Positions 34,701 through 46,867 are shown, counted from the stretch's first letter. The stretch: DNA of 64,000 nucleotides from Arabidopsis thaliana (GCF_000001735.4 NC_003076.8:16805835-16869834); one strand, 5' to 3'. Numbers and translations are program-made. The notes: generated from the letters alone by a model not told the origin.

Positions 34701-36151
34701 CACATGTGACCTTTCAGAACTGACAGAATTCTCAGTTCTAGAAGTCCTGGGAAAATTGGTTGAATTGTAGGGACTATCAGCAATGTTAAAATCTCGAGAA
34801 GCACAAACTGAGCTGTTGGTAGGACTGCTTAATGTCAAGTCTCTACTGTCCTGGAAATGATGAAATTGAAACAAAAACAAAGTTCAGAAATACATTTGCA
34901 AACATCTATAGTCTTTAGGAATACTTATTACTTACAGCAATAGAAAGGCCTCCATCACTCCAGCCGTCAATTTTAGAGCGGCCAGCCTGACCAGATATCA
35001 AAGCTTTTAGGCCAGCTATCCACACCTCTGCCTCAACTTTGTCCTTGCAAATCTGCAAACAAGGCAACCTTTTCACTTCACATATACAGAGGCATCATAT
35101 AAACGGTGAAGAGAAAGTAACTGAGTTTCATTCACTAACCAAGTCAAGAGTCCGCTTCCTGTTAGAGTATATAAGGGAAAAAGATAAATAATCCTTATCC
35201 GGGCGAAGGTAACGTTGGAAAACAGCCTGATAGTATAAACATGATTAAAGTCATCATATGTTACTAACAAAAGACTAGCAATATTGCAGTCGTTGTATGC
35301 TGCTACATCAAAACAGAAAGCTGAATTTTAAGAGAAATTACAGTTCTTTGTCCTGGAACAATCTTAGATACAGTTGCTAACTTCAATCGTTTTTCTCCAC
35401 CATTTGAAATCCAGATCAAAGATGTCTCATCCTGCAAATAACATGTCCCAAGATGGTAAGATTAAAAGGCTGATATGTGACCAAACACAAGGATACAAAA
35501 AAGTCGAGGACATTATCTGCCTTATAGCACCACTTGGATCAGTGAATCATAAAAATAAACAAAGAACCTCTTGGGTAGATTCCAAAACAAAATGCAGTTA
35601 CATAAATTGCAAGTTTTGAAAGCAATAAGCTATGAAATCAGGTATCTGCAGACTACATGTACATCACCAATCTAAAGTACACTCACATTGGAAAGTCTAA
35701 AGGGACAGAACTTTGGCTTTCCTTTCCGACCATATTTCAAGAGTTGAGCACCTTTCTTCAAAGCAATTAAAGCCTGCAAAACATAGAGCAGGGCTCTTGT
35801 GAACATCTTGGTAAAGAGAAAAACAAGTCCGTAACTAGAAAATCAAAATTACAAAGACAACAAAAGACCAAATTTTTCTTCTGACCAAACTATGTGAATG
35901 ACATATAATTTCCATTCACCATGACATTTAATTACAAAATTCTAATCACTTTAGAAGACATAACCCTAACCAATTCAAAAAAGCAAAATTTCAGACAAAA
36001 TGTATTAAGCCTAAGATCAACAAATCAAAGATTCTCTGTTTCATCAAAACAGAACAGAGACATACATATAAAAAACACAGAGGAAAGAAGAAGAGATTTG
36101 GACCTGCTCGATGTCTCGGACGACATTACCATAACTCACAAGATCTGCCAT
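31713..36151 (-). CDS. PRAF-type protein with PH, RCC1, FYVE and BRX domains
   Basis: Nine exons (36104-36151, 35687-35773, 35342-35431, 35140-35226, 34936-35052, 32766-34850, 32519-32665, 31932-32371, 31713-31848) give 1078 residues. In order: a PH-like domain in the first 130 residues; about seven RCC1 repeats from about 234 ([25 protein letters not shown]); a FYVE finger ([20 protein letters not shown], then CHSCSSKKS); coiled coils; and a C-terminal BRX domain ([36 protein letters not shown]). PRAF proteins bind phosphoinositides and may act as guanine-nucleotide exchange factors. Recent work ties BRX-type PRAFs to membrane polarity. The FYVE basic patch reads RKRHNCYN instead of the animal RRHHCR, as in other plant members. 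Confidence 0.92.
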
Positions 36152-37319
36152 TCCATGAGAGAGGTTTACCAAAATACCCAAACCCTCTCCGATCGTACGG
36201 TGGAGCAGCACCGGTCATCCTAAGCAAACAAGACTACGTGAAGTCTCCGCCGTTCTAACCATCAAATTCCGTGCTAACTCCAAAAAAACCACAATTTTAT
36301 TTTAACAAAAAGGTGAAATTTGAAACCCTAGCTTCAGAGTTGTGAAGTTTCCGATGAATTGGGTATGCTCGGAAACCAAAGAAAAAAAGCTTATCACTTG
36401 TTTCAGGTGGTAACGGCTCTGGTGTGCTTGCAAATTGCGGTTTGTTTTGCTAATCTTGAGAAATTTTCGCCGGAGGATTAAAGAAGATGAAATGGTCGGA
36501 GAGAGACCGGAGATGGCGGGAGGAAGAGCACGAGAATGAAATCACTGTCTGTCTCAACCGGCAAACGAAACTAGTCTTTGCCGTGGAATTCCAAGTACGG
36601 AAAGAGTCAATGTTGAAAAGTAATATAATACAGAAAACTATATATATTCATTCATTAATTTGGTAATATACATATTTTTTTTACTTTCCAGCTTATATTT
36701 CTTACCTTAAAACAAAAGAAAATTACATAATTAGTAATTCAAAAACCACTAATCCAATGGCACATTGGTAATTATTAATTGAATCATTGTATTCTTTCAA
36801 CCATTTCTACTTCGTCTAATCGACTTATATTAATTGGAAATTTCAACTTCAACCGTAGCGGTAAAAAGCTACTTGTCGAACCTTGAGATTAGAGGAAGTC
36901 ACGAAGTGGTGACTTTAGAAGAAATGATTAAAGAACTATAAAAATGGAACACACGACGATGAGCTTGGAAATGAAGTACTAAGTCTCATGATTGTTTTAT
37001 CTAAAAAAATTTAGGAGGTTAGTAGTCTGTTTCTTTTTCGTTCGTGCTAAAGTCTCCTCCATATCTCATTTTATATAAGAACGTGAGTTAATTTACAATA
37101 TACACACGCCCAATGAACTGGATTAGTTGTTGGGTTAAGTTTTAATACAATCATCACATACAAAAAATCATCAAAAACTGTGATCTCTTACGGAGAGGCT
37201 AACTTTTACAGTTTTATGACTTTTATCAGATTATAAAATTTAGTGTTATGGCCCAAGCCCATAATAACTAAACAATGCACATATGTAGTTTAGAAGATAT
37301 CACATATTTTATTCACCGC
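36152..37319. other. Intergenic, PRAF upstream region
   Basis: The promoter and leader of the minus-strand PRAF gene (to about 36600), then AT-rich non-coding DNA. No gene is supported. Confidence 0.45.
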
Positions 37320-37450
37320 TTCAATTTCATTTTATGAATATGGAGTTTAGATTCTCGGTTGTCAAAAAATTCAACATGGTTTCTACTTTTATGAAATTTG
37401 TTAGAAACCATGTTTTTACGACGGAAACTTCTATATTCGTGAAATTGAAA
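37320..37450. repeat. Long imperfect palindrome (hairpin)
   Basis: AACATGGTTTCTA at 37373-37385 pairs perfectly with TAGAAACCATGTT at 37402-37414 across a 16-base loop. Outer arms also pair: TTCAATTTCA at about 37320 with TGAAATTGAA at about 37440, and GAATATGGA with TCTATATTC. The whole stretch can fold on itself. It could be a foldback element or a small-RNA precursor. Confidence 0.7.
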
Positions 37451-38334
37451 TGGTGAACAAATATGTGATAGATTGTGGAAGCTACCCGTGTGTGTCGTTT
37501 GGTTGTTATGGTCTTGACGCATAATACTAAATTTTATAATCCAATAAAAATCTCTGCTCTCTCTCTCTCTCTCTCTCGTGATGCCCATTTGTTTATCTTT
37601 TCAAAAGCAGGATGGAAAGGTCGAAACAATTCGGTGGTTTACTTTCAAAAGGAATTAATTCCTTTCAGTTGTCTTTCAAATCTCAAATATAAAAAGGTAT
37701 ACTTAAGAATTATTATTCAACTATTCATTAGATAAATTTTTAAATTTTACTAACCAAATATCATCGCAGTTAGCTGAAAGTCATAACCTTCTATGGAATC
37801 ATTTTCTTAAATAATGATAAATTCAGAAAAGGAGGAGAAATGAAATAAAAAGGACCATGGAATAAAGAATAAAAAAAGATTGGTCTAAAGAGTGTTCGAG
37901 AACTACTCTTTTCTAGAGAACATATGCGGTTATGCACATCATTGATCGGACTTTACATTACTTGTATATATTCACTACTTTCTCATTAATATATTATATA
38001 TATATATATAATATGTATATATACTAAATGAAAAGTTTTTGGAAGTGTTTTGATCTTTGTTGTATTACTTTTAAAAATAATTGTTTTAATTGGTAATTCA
38101 TAAGAATGTAATTAAAAGTAGAAATTCTTTCTAATTAATATCATAACTAAAAGTTAATAATTAATGAGAAGTAAACATAAAACATCTAATGATTTTGAAA
38201 AATTAAAAAATTCTATTAAAAAGTTGTGATGAAAGATATTATGTTAATACGTGCCGTGCCAAGATTTTAATTAACTTTATAGATGTTGTAATTCAGTAAT
38301 TAACTTTGAAGATATATAAACGCATATGTGATAA
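37451..38334. other. Intergenic with simple repeats
   Basis: A CT run at 37558-37577 and a TA run near 37990-38010. AT-rich, with no gene. Confidence 0.45.
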
Positions 38335-38416
38335 GTGCTTGTCGATAGTGGCTCGTGGGTAGCCTTTAAGCATGGGCCAGTGTGCTTGTGCCTACGAGCT
38401 CGAGTGATCGAGCACA
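38335..38416. ncRNA. Candidate short hairpin RNA locus
   Basis: A GC-richer island within AT-rich DNA folds back. GCTCGTGGG (38351-38359) pairs with the GCTCGTAGG complement (38391-38399, one G-T). GTGCT with CGAT in the left arm pairs with ATCG and AGCAC in the right arm. The loop is about 25 bases. It resembles a small miRNA-type or foldback hairpin, but no known miRNA sequence was recognised. Confidence 0.3.
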
Positions 38417-38570
38417 CACATTCCAAACTAAACACAAAACACAAAGGAAAAAAAGTAAATAATAAAGGCATATATATATGCTCCATTAGAAAGCAATATA
38501 TATAGAAGGCAGATAGAGTTTGAACCAAAGAAAAAAAGAGAGAGAGAGAGAGAGAGAGACAACGAGGAAG

Positions 38571-38984
38571 ATGGGGTGGTTTATTAAGGAAAGAAGAGGA
38601 GGTTCATGGAAGCGAGGATGGTTAGAGGAAACACTCCTAACATCATCAGCTCCTCCTCTTACACTACTAGCTCTCCTTGCCATCATATCTTTACTACTCT
38701 TCCTCTCTTCATATCCGCGTTACAAGTACGAGGTTGAGAAAACCGCTGCTAATCTCAAGCTCTTCATGCTATTCCTCCCAATTCTCTTTGTATTCGTCCT
38801 CGTCTCTCTAAGCTTCGTCCATCGACTTCTCTTCAAATCCTCTTACTCCGTTAGAGCAAACCAGGCTAAGTCCCTTTTTGGAGAAGGAAACTTTCCGTGG
38901 GGAGTTTTGCTTATGCTAATTCTTCTACTTCTTTTGGTTTCTAAACAATCTTACTTTCACTCCTTATGGTACCCCAATTTATGA
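38571..38984 (+). CDS. Small transmembrane protein of unknown function
   Basis: An intronless gene of 137 residues. I start at the ATG at 38571 (MGWFIKERRGGSWKRGW), as the frame upstream runs only over a GA-repeat leader without ATG. Hydrophobic segments: PPLTLLALLAIISLLLFLSS, LKLFMLFLPILFVFVLVSLS and WGVLLMLILLLLLVSKQSYF, so three membrane spans are likely. The N-terminus is basic and Trp-rich. No family function is known to me. By position it corresponds to the locus between the PRAF and mPGES2-like genes. Confidence 0.8.
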   Translation: MGWFIKERRGGSWKRGWLEETLLTSSAPPLTLLALLAIISLLLFLSSYPRYKYEVEKTAANLKLFMLFLPILFVFVLVSLSFVHRLLFKSSYSVRANQAKSLFGEGNFPWGVLLMLILLLLLVSKQSYFHSLWYPNL

Positions 38985-39394
38985 GTTATGATCTTCCAAT
39001 CATTCATATATAGTCTTCAAATGTAATATTTAGATTGATCATTGCTTCTTGTAATCCATAATTCCACACATGTTAAAAGACATTTTGAGAATAATGATAA
39101 AAATTTATGTAATATATAAATCTCGCATATTTGTTAAGACCAAAAGTCTAAACATACATAGCTAATTTGCGACAAATTTACAAATTTATATATAACACAA
39201 TTTTTGTTTTGTCCCAAAATTGAGAGAAAGTTATGGGAACACATATACTGTAAACAAATCAGTAGTGGTCAGTTAATCTATATAAATTCACTTAACACAC
39301 CTCCATTAATCTATATATATAAATTTGTATTTCTTGAAATTTGTTTTTTTTAATTGGTGTGAGATATGTATATAATATGATATTCGCAATTGGG
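38985..39394. other. 3' flank of small membrane protein gene
   Basis: AT-rich non-coding DNA with repeated TATATA words. No gene. Confidence 0.4.
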
Positions 39395-39690
39395 AGGATG
39401 GATTATGCAAGATAGTAAAGGCACAACTCAAGGCTGAAGTTCGACTAAACTACGATCTTGGTATACTCCGATGGAAGCAGAAGATGCAGCGTTGTTGTTT
39501 TCAATGCAAAAAACATGGCCTAAAGGGTTTATACACGTTTGTTTTAAAGGCGATTGCAAGGTGCTAATCAACATCATGAACGGATCTACCAACAACGACA
39601 TTGCTATAGAAGGCTTGTGTAAATTAAGATATCCATTATTGGGCATCGAAGTTCAGAGAATTAAATTTCTCCTTTACTAGTCATTCTTCT
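39395..39690 (+). mobile_element. LINE fragment, RNase H-like domain
   Basis: The frame from 39471 reads MEAEDAALLFSMQKTWPKG, IHVCFKGDCKVLINIMNG and stops after about 69 residues. E-A-E-A-LLF-M and the F-GDC-LIN-NG pattern match the RNase H-like tail of plant L1 LINEs. The GWIMQDS-like start of the same domain is visible just upstream, so it is a decayed piece truncated on both sides. Confidence 0.65.
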
Positions 39691-40412
39691 AATCATATAA
39701 GCCCATATATTAGCTAAGCAAGGTTGCATAGATTTCAGCTTTTACTCATATAGCCCATACTATACTCTCACTCGAAAAAATATACAACAGTAATGACAAA
39801 ATCTGTAAATATTTTAGAAAAGAATAAAAATGGTGTACTTATTTAAATGGGGTAAGAATCTCTGTAAGTGTGACACATTACCATGCAATTTTGCTAATAA
39901 CATATGATAATAATGTTATTAAGAATATTTCAATAATAATAATAATAAGGGATATGAATGAGAATTTGTTTGGTAAAACTGTTTGAGTTATTCTTCCATC
40001 AATTTTTTTAACTATTGAAAATATTTAAATAACTCATGAAAAAATTAGAAGAATATTATGGAAATCTTCATGTTAAAATTATATAAACTAACATGTTATA
40101 AACTATTCTATAATTTTAAAAATCGTAAAGATTTCCAAATTTCATAAGTTTGAAATCAATTTAATGCATAAACCATAAAAGCCCCTAAATATTTTATTAA
40201 AATGTATTTTTATACAAGAGATAATTTCAAAGTCAAAATAATTTTTTTTTTTAAAGTATTTTCGCAAACAGCCTTACGAATAATCTAAAAGGCTCTGGAA
40301 GTAAATCGTGGACACAGCTTAAACCCTAAGAACCCTTTCGTTGAATAAACAAAAAATCAAACGCCTTCAAAAATCAAAATCTCGATCCAGATCTCATCTT
40401 CCGCCACAAGCT
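39691..40412. other. Intergenic and promoter of the mPGES2-like gene
   Basis: Very AT-rich with AATAATAAT runs near 39930. AAACCCTAAGAACCC-type telo-box sequence at about 40321 lies in the leader. A frame extending upstream from 40341 lacks an ATG. Confidence 0.45.
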
Positions 40413-42075
40413 ATGAGGAGAGTCACCGGACTTGCCGCGCGCACAATCTCATCCTCCGTCGCCATCAATTCACGTCTCACTCAATCCATGGCGATTACAA
40501 CCATTTCATCCTCCGAACCTATCTCCCGAAGATTCGGTGGTCTTCCAGAGATTAAAACTCCGTCTTTCGCCGGCGGAGTCGCTGGGGTTGTGTTCTTCTC
40601 TGCCGCTGCTGTATCGTCTCTTGGTCAAGAAGTTCACGCTAAGGAAATGGCTCAGAAGTTTAATCCTAAAGAAGTTGTTCTGTATCAGTACGAAGCTTGC
40701 CCTTTCTGTAACAAGGTTAAAGGTAATCTTATCACACTAATCTAAAAATTGCTGGATCTGATCAGAATTTGATCTTCTACTCATCGATTCTTGCTTTAGA
40801 CTTAGGTTGAATTCAGTAGGATTGACTTGAATGTGATGGATTTGAATGGAGAATGGTTCTCATTGTCTATGATTCAGTAAGAGATTGGTGATTGAATGAG
40901 GTATCTATTGTTGCTGGTATGATATTTGGGCGATTGTTTATTTTGTTTGTAGCGTTTTTGGATTACAACAAGATTCCATACAAGGTTGTTGAAGTGAATC
41001 CTATCAGTAAGAAAGAAATCAAATGGTCTGATTATAAGAAGGTGCCTATTCTTACTGTAGATGGTGAACAAATGGTTGATTCTTCAGGTTTGTCTCATGT
41101 TCTGTTTCTGACTTGTATTTTTCTCTTCAGATCAAAAATGTGTATTAGCTTAGTTGAGTAATCTTTTGTTTTATGGTGCAGTGATAATCGATAGCTTATT
41201 CCAAAAGATGCACCCTGAAATTTCCAAGTCCGAAGATGATGAAGAGACTAAATGGCGCAAGTACGATTGATTTTAATTTATTGACTACTGATATTGAGTT
41301 CGAGATTTGTGTCACTACAGGACCTTAGGCTGATAATGTATCTATGTGTTGTAGGTGGGTGGACAACCACCTTGTGCATCTTTTGTCACCAAACATATAC
41401 AGGAATACTTCAGAGGCTCTTGAGTCCTTTGAATATATCACCACACATGGTATGGTTATCGTCGATTTAGCTTCTTACTTTTTTCCCTTTCTTTATACTC
41501 ATTTTGTTTTTATAACCTTTGGAAGATATGTATGGGTTAACATTTTAACTAGATGAGTTCATGGGAGTCCCAGTTTTGGGAACCTTTATACGTCATTACA
41601 CATCTAGAGAAAGCTTCTGGAGGAGGATAGTCTTCTTGTCTAAGTCATAGTGTTGTGCTCTGTGCAGGGAATTTCAGTTTCACTGAAAGATTAGTGGCAA
41701 AGTATGCAGGAGCAACGGCAATGTACTTTGTATCAAAGAAATTGAAGAAGAAATATAACATTACAGATGAACGTGCGGCTCTTTACGATGCTGCAGAGAC
41801 ATGGGTCGATGCCTTGAAAGAGCGTCCATACCTTGGTATGTCCAACTTCTAATCTAATACTGAATCTAGTCCCTGCTTTCTGGATTGGTCCATGATTGTA
41901 GTTTCTAATATCAGGTGGGTCAAAACCAAACTTGGGCGATCTCGCTGTATTCGGTGTTCTGAGGCCAATAAGGTACCTTCGATCGGGTAAGGATATGGTG
42001 GACAACACACGCATAGGTGAATGGTATTCTCGAATGGAGAACACGGTCGGAGAACCTTCTAGGATCAAAGAATAA
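40413..42075 (+). CDS. Glutathione S-transferase-like protein related to prostaglandin E synthase 2
   Basis: Six exons (40413-40722, 40953-41087, 41182-41260, 41355-41449, 41668-41835, 41915-42075) give 315 residues from the ATG at 40413. The N-terminus looks like a mitochondrial or plastid presequence (RRVTGLAARTISSSVAINSR), followed by one hydrophobic helix (FAGGVAGVVFFSAAAVSSL). A glutaredoxin-like thioredoxin fold then has the active site CPFC (YEACPFCNKVKAFL) and VPILTVDG, with a C-terminal GST-type helical domain (PNLGDLAVFGVLRPIRYLR). The layout matches membrane-associated PGES-2. The reaction in plants is unknown, with redox or glutathione-linked activity likely. Confidence 0.93.
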
Positions 42076-42951
42076 AGGATCATTGGTCGTATCTCTTAGT
42101 GGAAATATGAATTGCATAATGAATCGCTGATTTCACGGGCGTAACAATATTTTAAGCTTTAGGACTAGAGAAGGAAACAAAGAAACTAAAGGAAATAAAC
42201 GTCTCTTCTTTGTGAATGAAGGATTTTGAATACTGTGAGTCTGTGACATGCTTGGTTTGGTCACTGTTGCTATTACTAAAAAGTCGTTTCTTTGGTTTCT
42301 TTCACATTTTAAAAGATTCATTGATCAGCTTGTTCTCTGTTTTCTATTGACTGATGTTTATATGAAAGGACAACAACTCAGGTGGTCCGATTGGTAATCG
42401 TATGGTCGAACAATGATAATATATTGGTGGAATGAATAAAGTTTTGCAATTCTTTTCTTAGAAAAATGAGTTTGAATGGTTTATATACATATGTATGACC
42501 CAATGATAGTTGTAACGTGGATTTTCTTTGTGGAAAGATATTATCTACATATGTATGATAGCAACAATTTTGGCGTCTCTAATTTTGAACCAACCTATGA
42601 GAAAATTTTATAGATTAGTACATCATCGTTATGAAATTGAATGTCAAACACAAGCATTAGGCCAAATAATCGGCACAATTAGACGGACAGGCATGCAATT
42701 AGTGAACATGTGGTAGTGCCAAAACTTTGGCATTCTATTTTCGAAAAATCTCCTCACTATATAAACATGTTTCATCATTCAATCTCCTTTGATTTTTGCT
42801 CACAATAAAATAAAATAAAAAGAAAAAAAAACAAAAAAAAAACAAAAAAAGAAAAAGAAAAAAGAATCTATAAATATACTGTTCAATTTTTTTTATTTTT
42901 TTTTTATTAATATCCCAACGGTCGTGGGGAAGAAAATATTCTGATTTTGTA
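42076..42951. other. Intergenic with A-rich and T-rich tracts before the GDSL gene
   Basis: AT-rich DNA. An A-rich tract at about 42808-42866 and a T-rich tract at about 42887-42910 directly precede the GDSL start. No gene was seen. Confidence 0.45.
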
Positions 42952-45873
42952 ATGTCACGTTTGGTGTATGTAATATTTTTGCTTGTAGTGGTAGAAGGTA
43001 GCAGGAACACTTTAGAACGAAATACTGAAACCAACGCAACAGAAGCCAAAGTAGAAGGTATATATGTACAAATGTTATGAATATAGCTTACACCGTTTCA
43101 TTCATGTTTTCAGTTAAAAATTAATAGAATTTATTTCATCAAAAATAACCTAAATCTACTCATGTCTATTCATTTGAGCATATTAATTTTTTTGTTTTTT
43201 GACGAAAAAATAGATAAATTCTTTGTTTTTAATCATATAAAAAAGATCGGCATGTGTTATTCATATATTTTTTTAATGTAGTTTTTGATTTGTTGGAAAC
43301 TAGTAATTATTCAGTGGAAAACTCATTTTCATATTATTTTTTTTACTTTATAATATTTCAATTTATATAATGCCAGCTCTAATTAAGTTATTATTTTAAA
43401 ATATTGTTGTCATTTAAACAATTTAATATATTATAACTGTTTATGAAAAGGTAAAGGTACAATAAAACTACCGCCGAATGTTACCATTCCTGGTATCATA
43501 ACATTTGGAGATTCAATAGTTGACAGTGGAAACAATAACCACCTTCGTACAGCATTAAAATGTAACTTTCCTCCTTACGGTAAAGATTTTCCTGGCAAAA
43601 TTGCTACTGGAAGATTTTCTGATGGAAGGGTTCCATCTGATATTGTCGGTAAGTATAATCTCATCTCATCATTTTTTAAATCAACTATCTTTAAGAGTTA
43701 GATAACAAATGTTGAAGTTATTATTTAAAAACTAACAACAATTAGCCAGTTAAAAATTGGTCAAAATGTAAATTTTCCTTTTAATATTTTGTTCATTTCT
43801 ATTCTCGTAAATGGATATACCAATAATGTCAAATTCCAAGATAATAGATTCACGTTTATGTAACATAAATAGATATCCATTTGATAAATTAATAATCTAC
43901 AAAAAAAATTTAGCATATTATGAGAAAATATCACATATCCTGCAATTAATACTTTAAGGATATTAGAATTCATCTGATAAATGTGATGTTTATGTTGGAA
44001 AGTAACAAATTATAGAGAAAAATTGCTCAAACTGTAATAGTTAAAATAAAAATGGATAAAACCGTCTTAATTATTCTCTTATGTTTGCATGGATCTCTAT
44101 TTCTTATGGCTTTGTCTCGTTATCGACTATGTCAAGTGATGGTCATTGCATTTGTGTTACATGTCGAGACAACTTATGGTTTTTGTTTAATAATATATAT
44201 GGCAGCTGAAAGACTAGGAATAGCAGAAACAATACCAGCATATTTAAATCCAAAGCTCAAAAATGAAGATCTTCTCAAGGGTGTGAATTTTGCTTCAGGT
44301 GGTTCTGGTTACGATCCGTTAACAGCAAAACTAGTGGTATTTTTAATATCGTTTAAACTTTCTTAATAAATTGGAGTTTTGATTCTTATTTTTTAGTCAT
44401 CTTTTTATTGATATGTTTTTTTTTGTTCTGCGATGCTCCAGAAAGTGGTATCGTTATCAGATCAACTAAAAAATTTCCAAGAATATAAAAATAAATTAAA
44501 GGTGATTGTTGGCGAAGAGAAAGCTAATTTCTTGGTGAAAAATAGTCTTTATCTTGTGGTAGCCAGCAGTAATGATATTGCTCATACCTATACGGCACGC
44601 TCCATCAAATATAACAAAACTTCATATGCTGATTATTTGGCTGATTCTGCTTCTAAATTTGTCAGTGTAAGTACAAAATTTGATTATGTTATATACCTCA
44701 TTTATCTTGCATTTTCAAGTTTTTTGATTTTTGATTTTATTTATAAAAGTACAAATTTGTTGTTCTCAGTCAATTTAACCATAAAAATGATATATTGATC
44801 ATTCATAGCAATAACAGCATTTCAATCAAATTTGGATTCATTGTAATGTTTACATCATATAGGCATTGTATGGACTTGGAGCTCGAAGAATCGGAGTATT
44901 TAGTGCAGTACCGGTTGGATGTGTACCAGCAGCTAGAACACTTCGTGGAAAATTGAAGCGAAGATGCTCAGAAAAACTTAACGAAGTGGCTCGCAACTTT
45001 AACGCGAAGATATCTCCAACATTGGAAGCTTTAGGAAAAGAGTTGCCAGATAGCAGAGTTGTGTTAATTGACGTGTGTGACACTCTTAATGACATGATAG
45101 AAAACCCTAAAAACTACGGTAAGTATGAATACACATCCCTTTTTCTCATAATAATTTCATCAAGTTATAACCGTAAAGTAAAATAGTTGATCATTTATGT
45201 TGTGATACGCAAGTACAAATGATAATTAGTATTTTGAGGATTTTGTTTTGGTCCCACATCAGTTAAATTTAATAAGAGACTTTGCAAATTATTATATGTG
45301 AGACGTCACAAATTATTATATGTATATAATAAAGTGTTTAGATGGAAATTTTCAAACCAATGGGAACTACAAACAAATTAACTTACCTCGTACAATAGCA
45401 CGGGTCATCACTTAGTTATAGAGAATAAGAACGAAAGTCATAATAACCATAATACTAATATAACTTAATGCATATTTATAAAATATATTATACACTTAGA
45501 ATTGATCTAAATATGCATGGATATTTAGTCATTCAAGATATTGTTTTATGGATCCATGAATTTAAATGTTGGATCTAGACTCGCATACCTCCAATATCTT
45601 GGCCATCGATAATTAGTACCAAAAACTAACTTTATTACCTACTAGTTACTATCTTTAACTTCTTTCTTTTTTATTATAGGATTTGAAGTATCAAACAGAG
45701 GATGCTGTGGAACCGGATTAGTCGAAGTACTATTTTTATGCAACAAAATCAATCCTTTTACATGCAAAAATTCATCTTCGTATATTTTTTGGGATAGTTA
45801 CCATCCAACAGAAAAAGCTTACCAAATAATAGTTGATAAGTTGTTAGGAAATTACATTACGAAACTAGTCTAA
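42952..45873 (+). CDS. GDSL esterase/lipase (SGNH hydrolase)
   Basis: Six exons (42952-43057, 43451-43648, 44206-44336, 44442-44666, 44863-45118, 45680-45873) give 369 residues. A secretion signal is present ([16 protein letters not shown]). Block I is [14 protein letters not shown] with the nucleophile Ser. Block II is [12 protein letters not shown]. Block III reads [10 protein letters not shown], with Ser in place of the usual Gly before Asn-Asp. Block V is [12 protein letters not shown] with the catalytic Asp and His. It is closest in pattern to the EXL subgroup of extracellular lipases. Introns are long for this family (up to 561 bases). The 3' end carries an inverted repeat (listed). The substrate is unknown. 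Confidence 0.9.
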
Positions 45874-46062
45874 TTCTATATTTTTATAATATACTAAGTA
45901 ATATTTTTTCCTATGTAAAAACGTAAAAAAAAAAAATATTTTTTCAATAATAAGAAATAGTATTTAAATGTTCATTTAGATTAAATAGATTCAATATAGT
46001 TTGTTAAAAATGATTTATCAATTAAAAAAACAGGTTATATTGGATTAGACTAGTTTCGTAAT
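45856..46062. repeat. 19-base inverted repeat around the GDSL stop codon
   Basis: ATTACGAAACTAGTCTAAT at 45856-45874 contains the last codons and stop. Its exact reverse complement occurs at 46044-46062, with 169 bases between. A transcript covering both could fold into a hairpin. Confidence 0.9.
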
Positions 46063-46312
46063 GGCTAAAAAAAAGAATAAAACATACGTACGAGAACAAG
46101 ACGAAGAAATAGAAGGCATCCACTACACAATTGTACATGTCGACAACAAAGTCAACGACATACCGTTTGAGACACCGTGGCTTTCGCTTTTCTCTCAAAA
46201 AAAAAAAATCAATCATGTTTTTTTGGTTTTTATGTTTCGACAGTATTTGGTAGGTTGTTTTAATATTATTAAAAACATACTTATTATTTGTGTGAATATG
46301 TTTAAAAGCAAA

Positions 46313-46664
46313 CTTGGTTGTTTGGAATTGTAATATCAAATGTCAAGATCCATCAACTTTCATAAAAATTCGTTAATTTGTACGTGAACAATTAATAAAT
46401 CTCTCATACCACACATATTATTGCTCTAGTCAATTTGTTTCCTTTGTTTTCAGTCATTTTCAGGAATCAAATATTAGCAATGCTTTAACTCTACTCCACT
46501 GCAACCAAATTGGTTGTTTAGAGTTATCAAATGACAAAACTCGTTAAAAACTCGTTAATATCTATTAACCAATAAATCTCTAGTGAACTTTTTTCCTTTG
46601 TTTTGTTCTGTCATTTTCAGGAATCTAAATTATTAAGTCTTCAACTCTACTCCACCACAACCAA
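46313..46664. repeat. Diverged tandem duplication upstream of PRX64
   Basis: Two copies, about 46313-46507 and 46508-46664. Shared words in the same order: TTGGTTGTTT, ATCAAATG, AATAAATCTC, TCCTTTGTTTT, TCATTTTCAGGAATC, AACTCTACTCCAC and CAACCAAA. The second copy is shorter. Confidence 0.8.
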
Positions 46665-46763
46665 AATTAAACGAGTCTTGTCTACATGACCTAATTTGCT
46701 TAACAACCTTATCATCTCACTAACAACTCCATCTCCCAAAATTTAAACTCCTTTAACTATGCC

Positions 46764-46770
46764 TATAAAA
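46764..46770 (+). promoter_or_regulatory. TATA box of PRX64
   Basis: TATAAAA about 100 bases before the ATG at 46868. Confidence 0.65.
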
Positions 46771-46867
46771 CCTTGATCCATTCTTCATCACATAAGCAAC
46801 CCAACAAATTCATTCTAAATACATTTCTTTTCACTCAAGAAATTAAAATTTCGAAAAGTTTGTTAAA

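Noticed and set aside
46061-46333. 90-codon plus-strand frame after the GDSL gene
   Set aside because: Low-complexity Lys/Phe-rich reading spanning AT-rich repeats, and no splice or promoter context.
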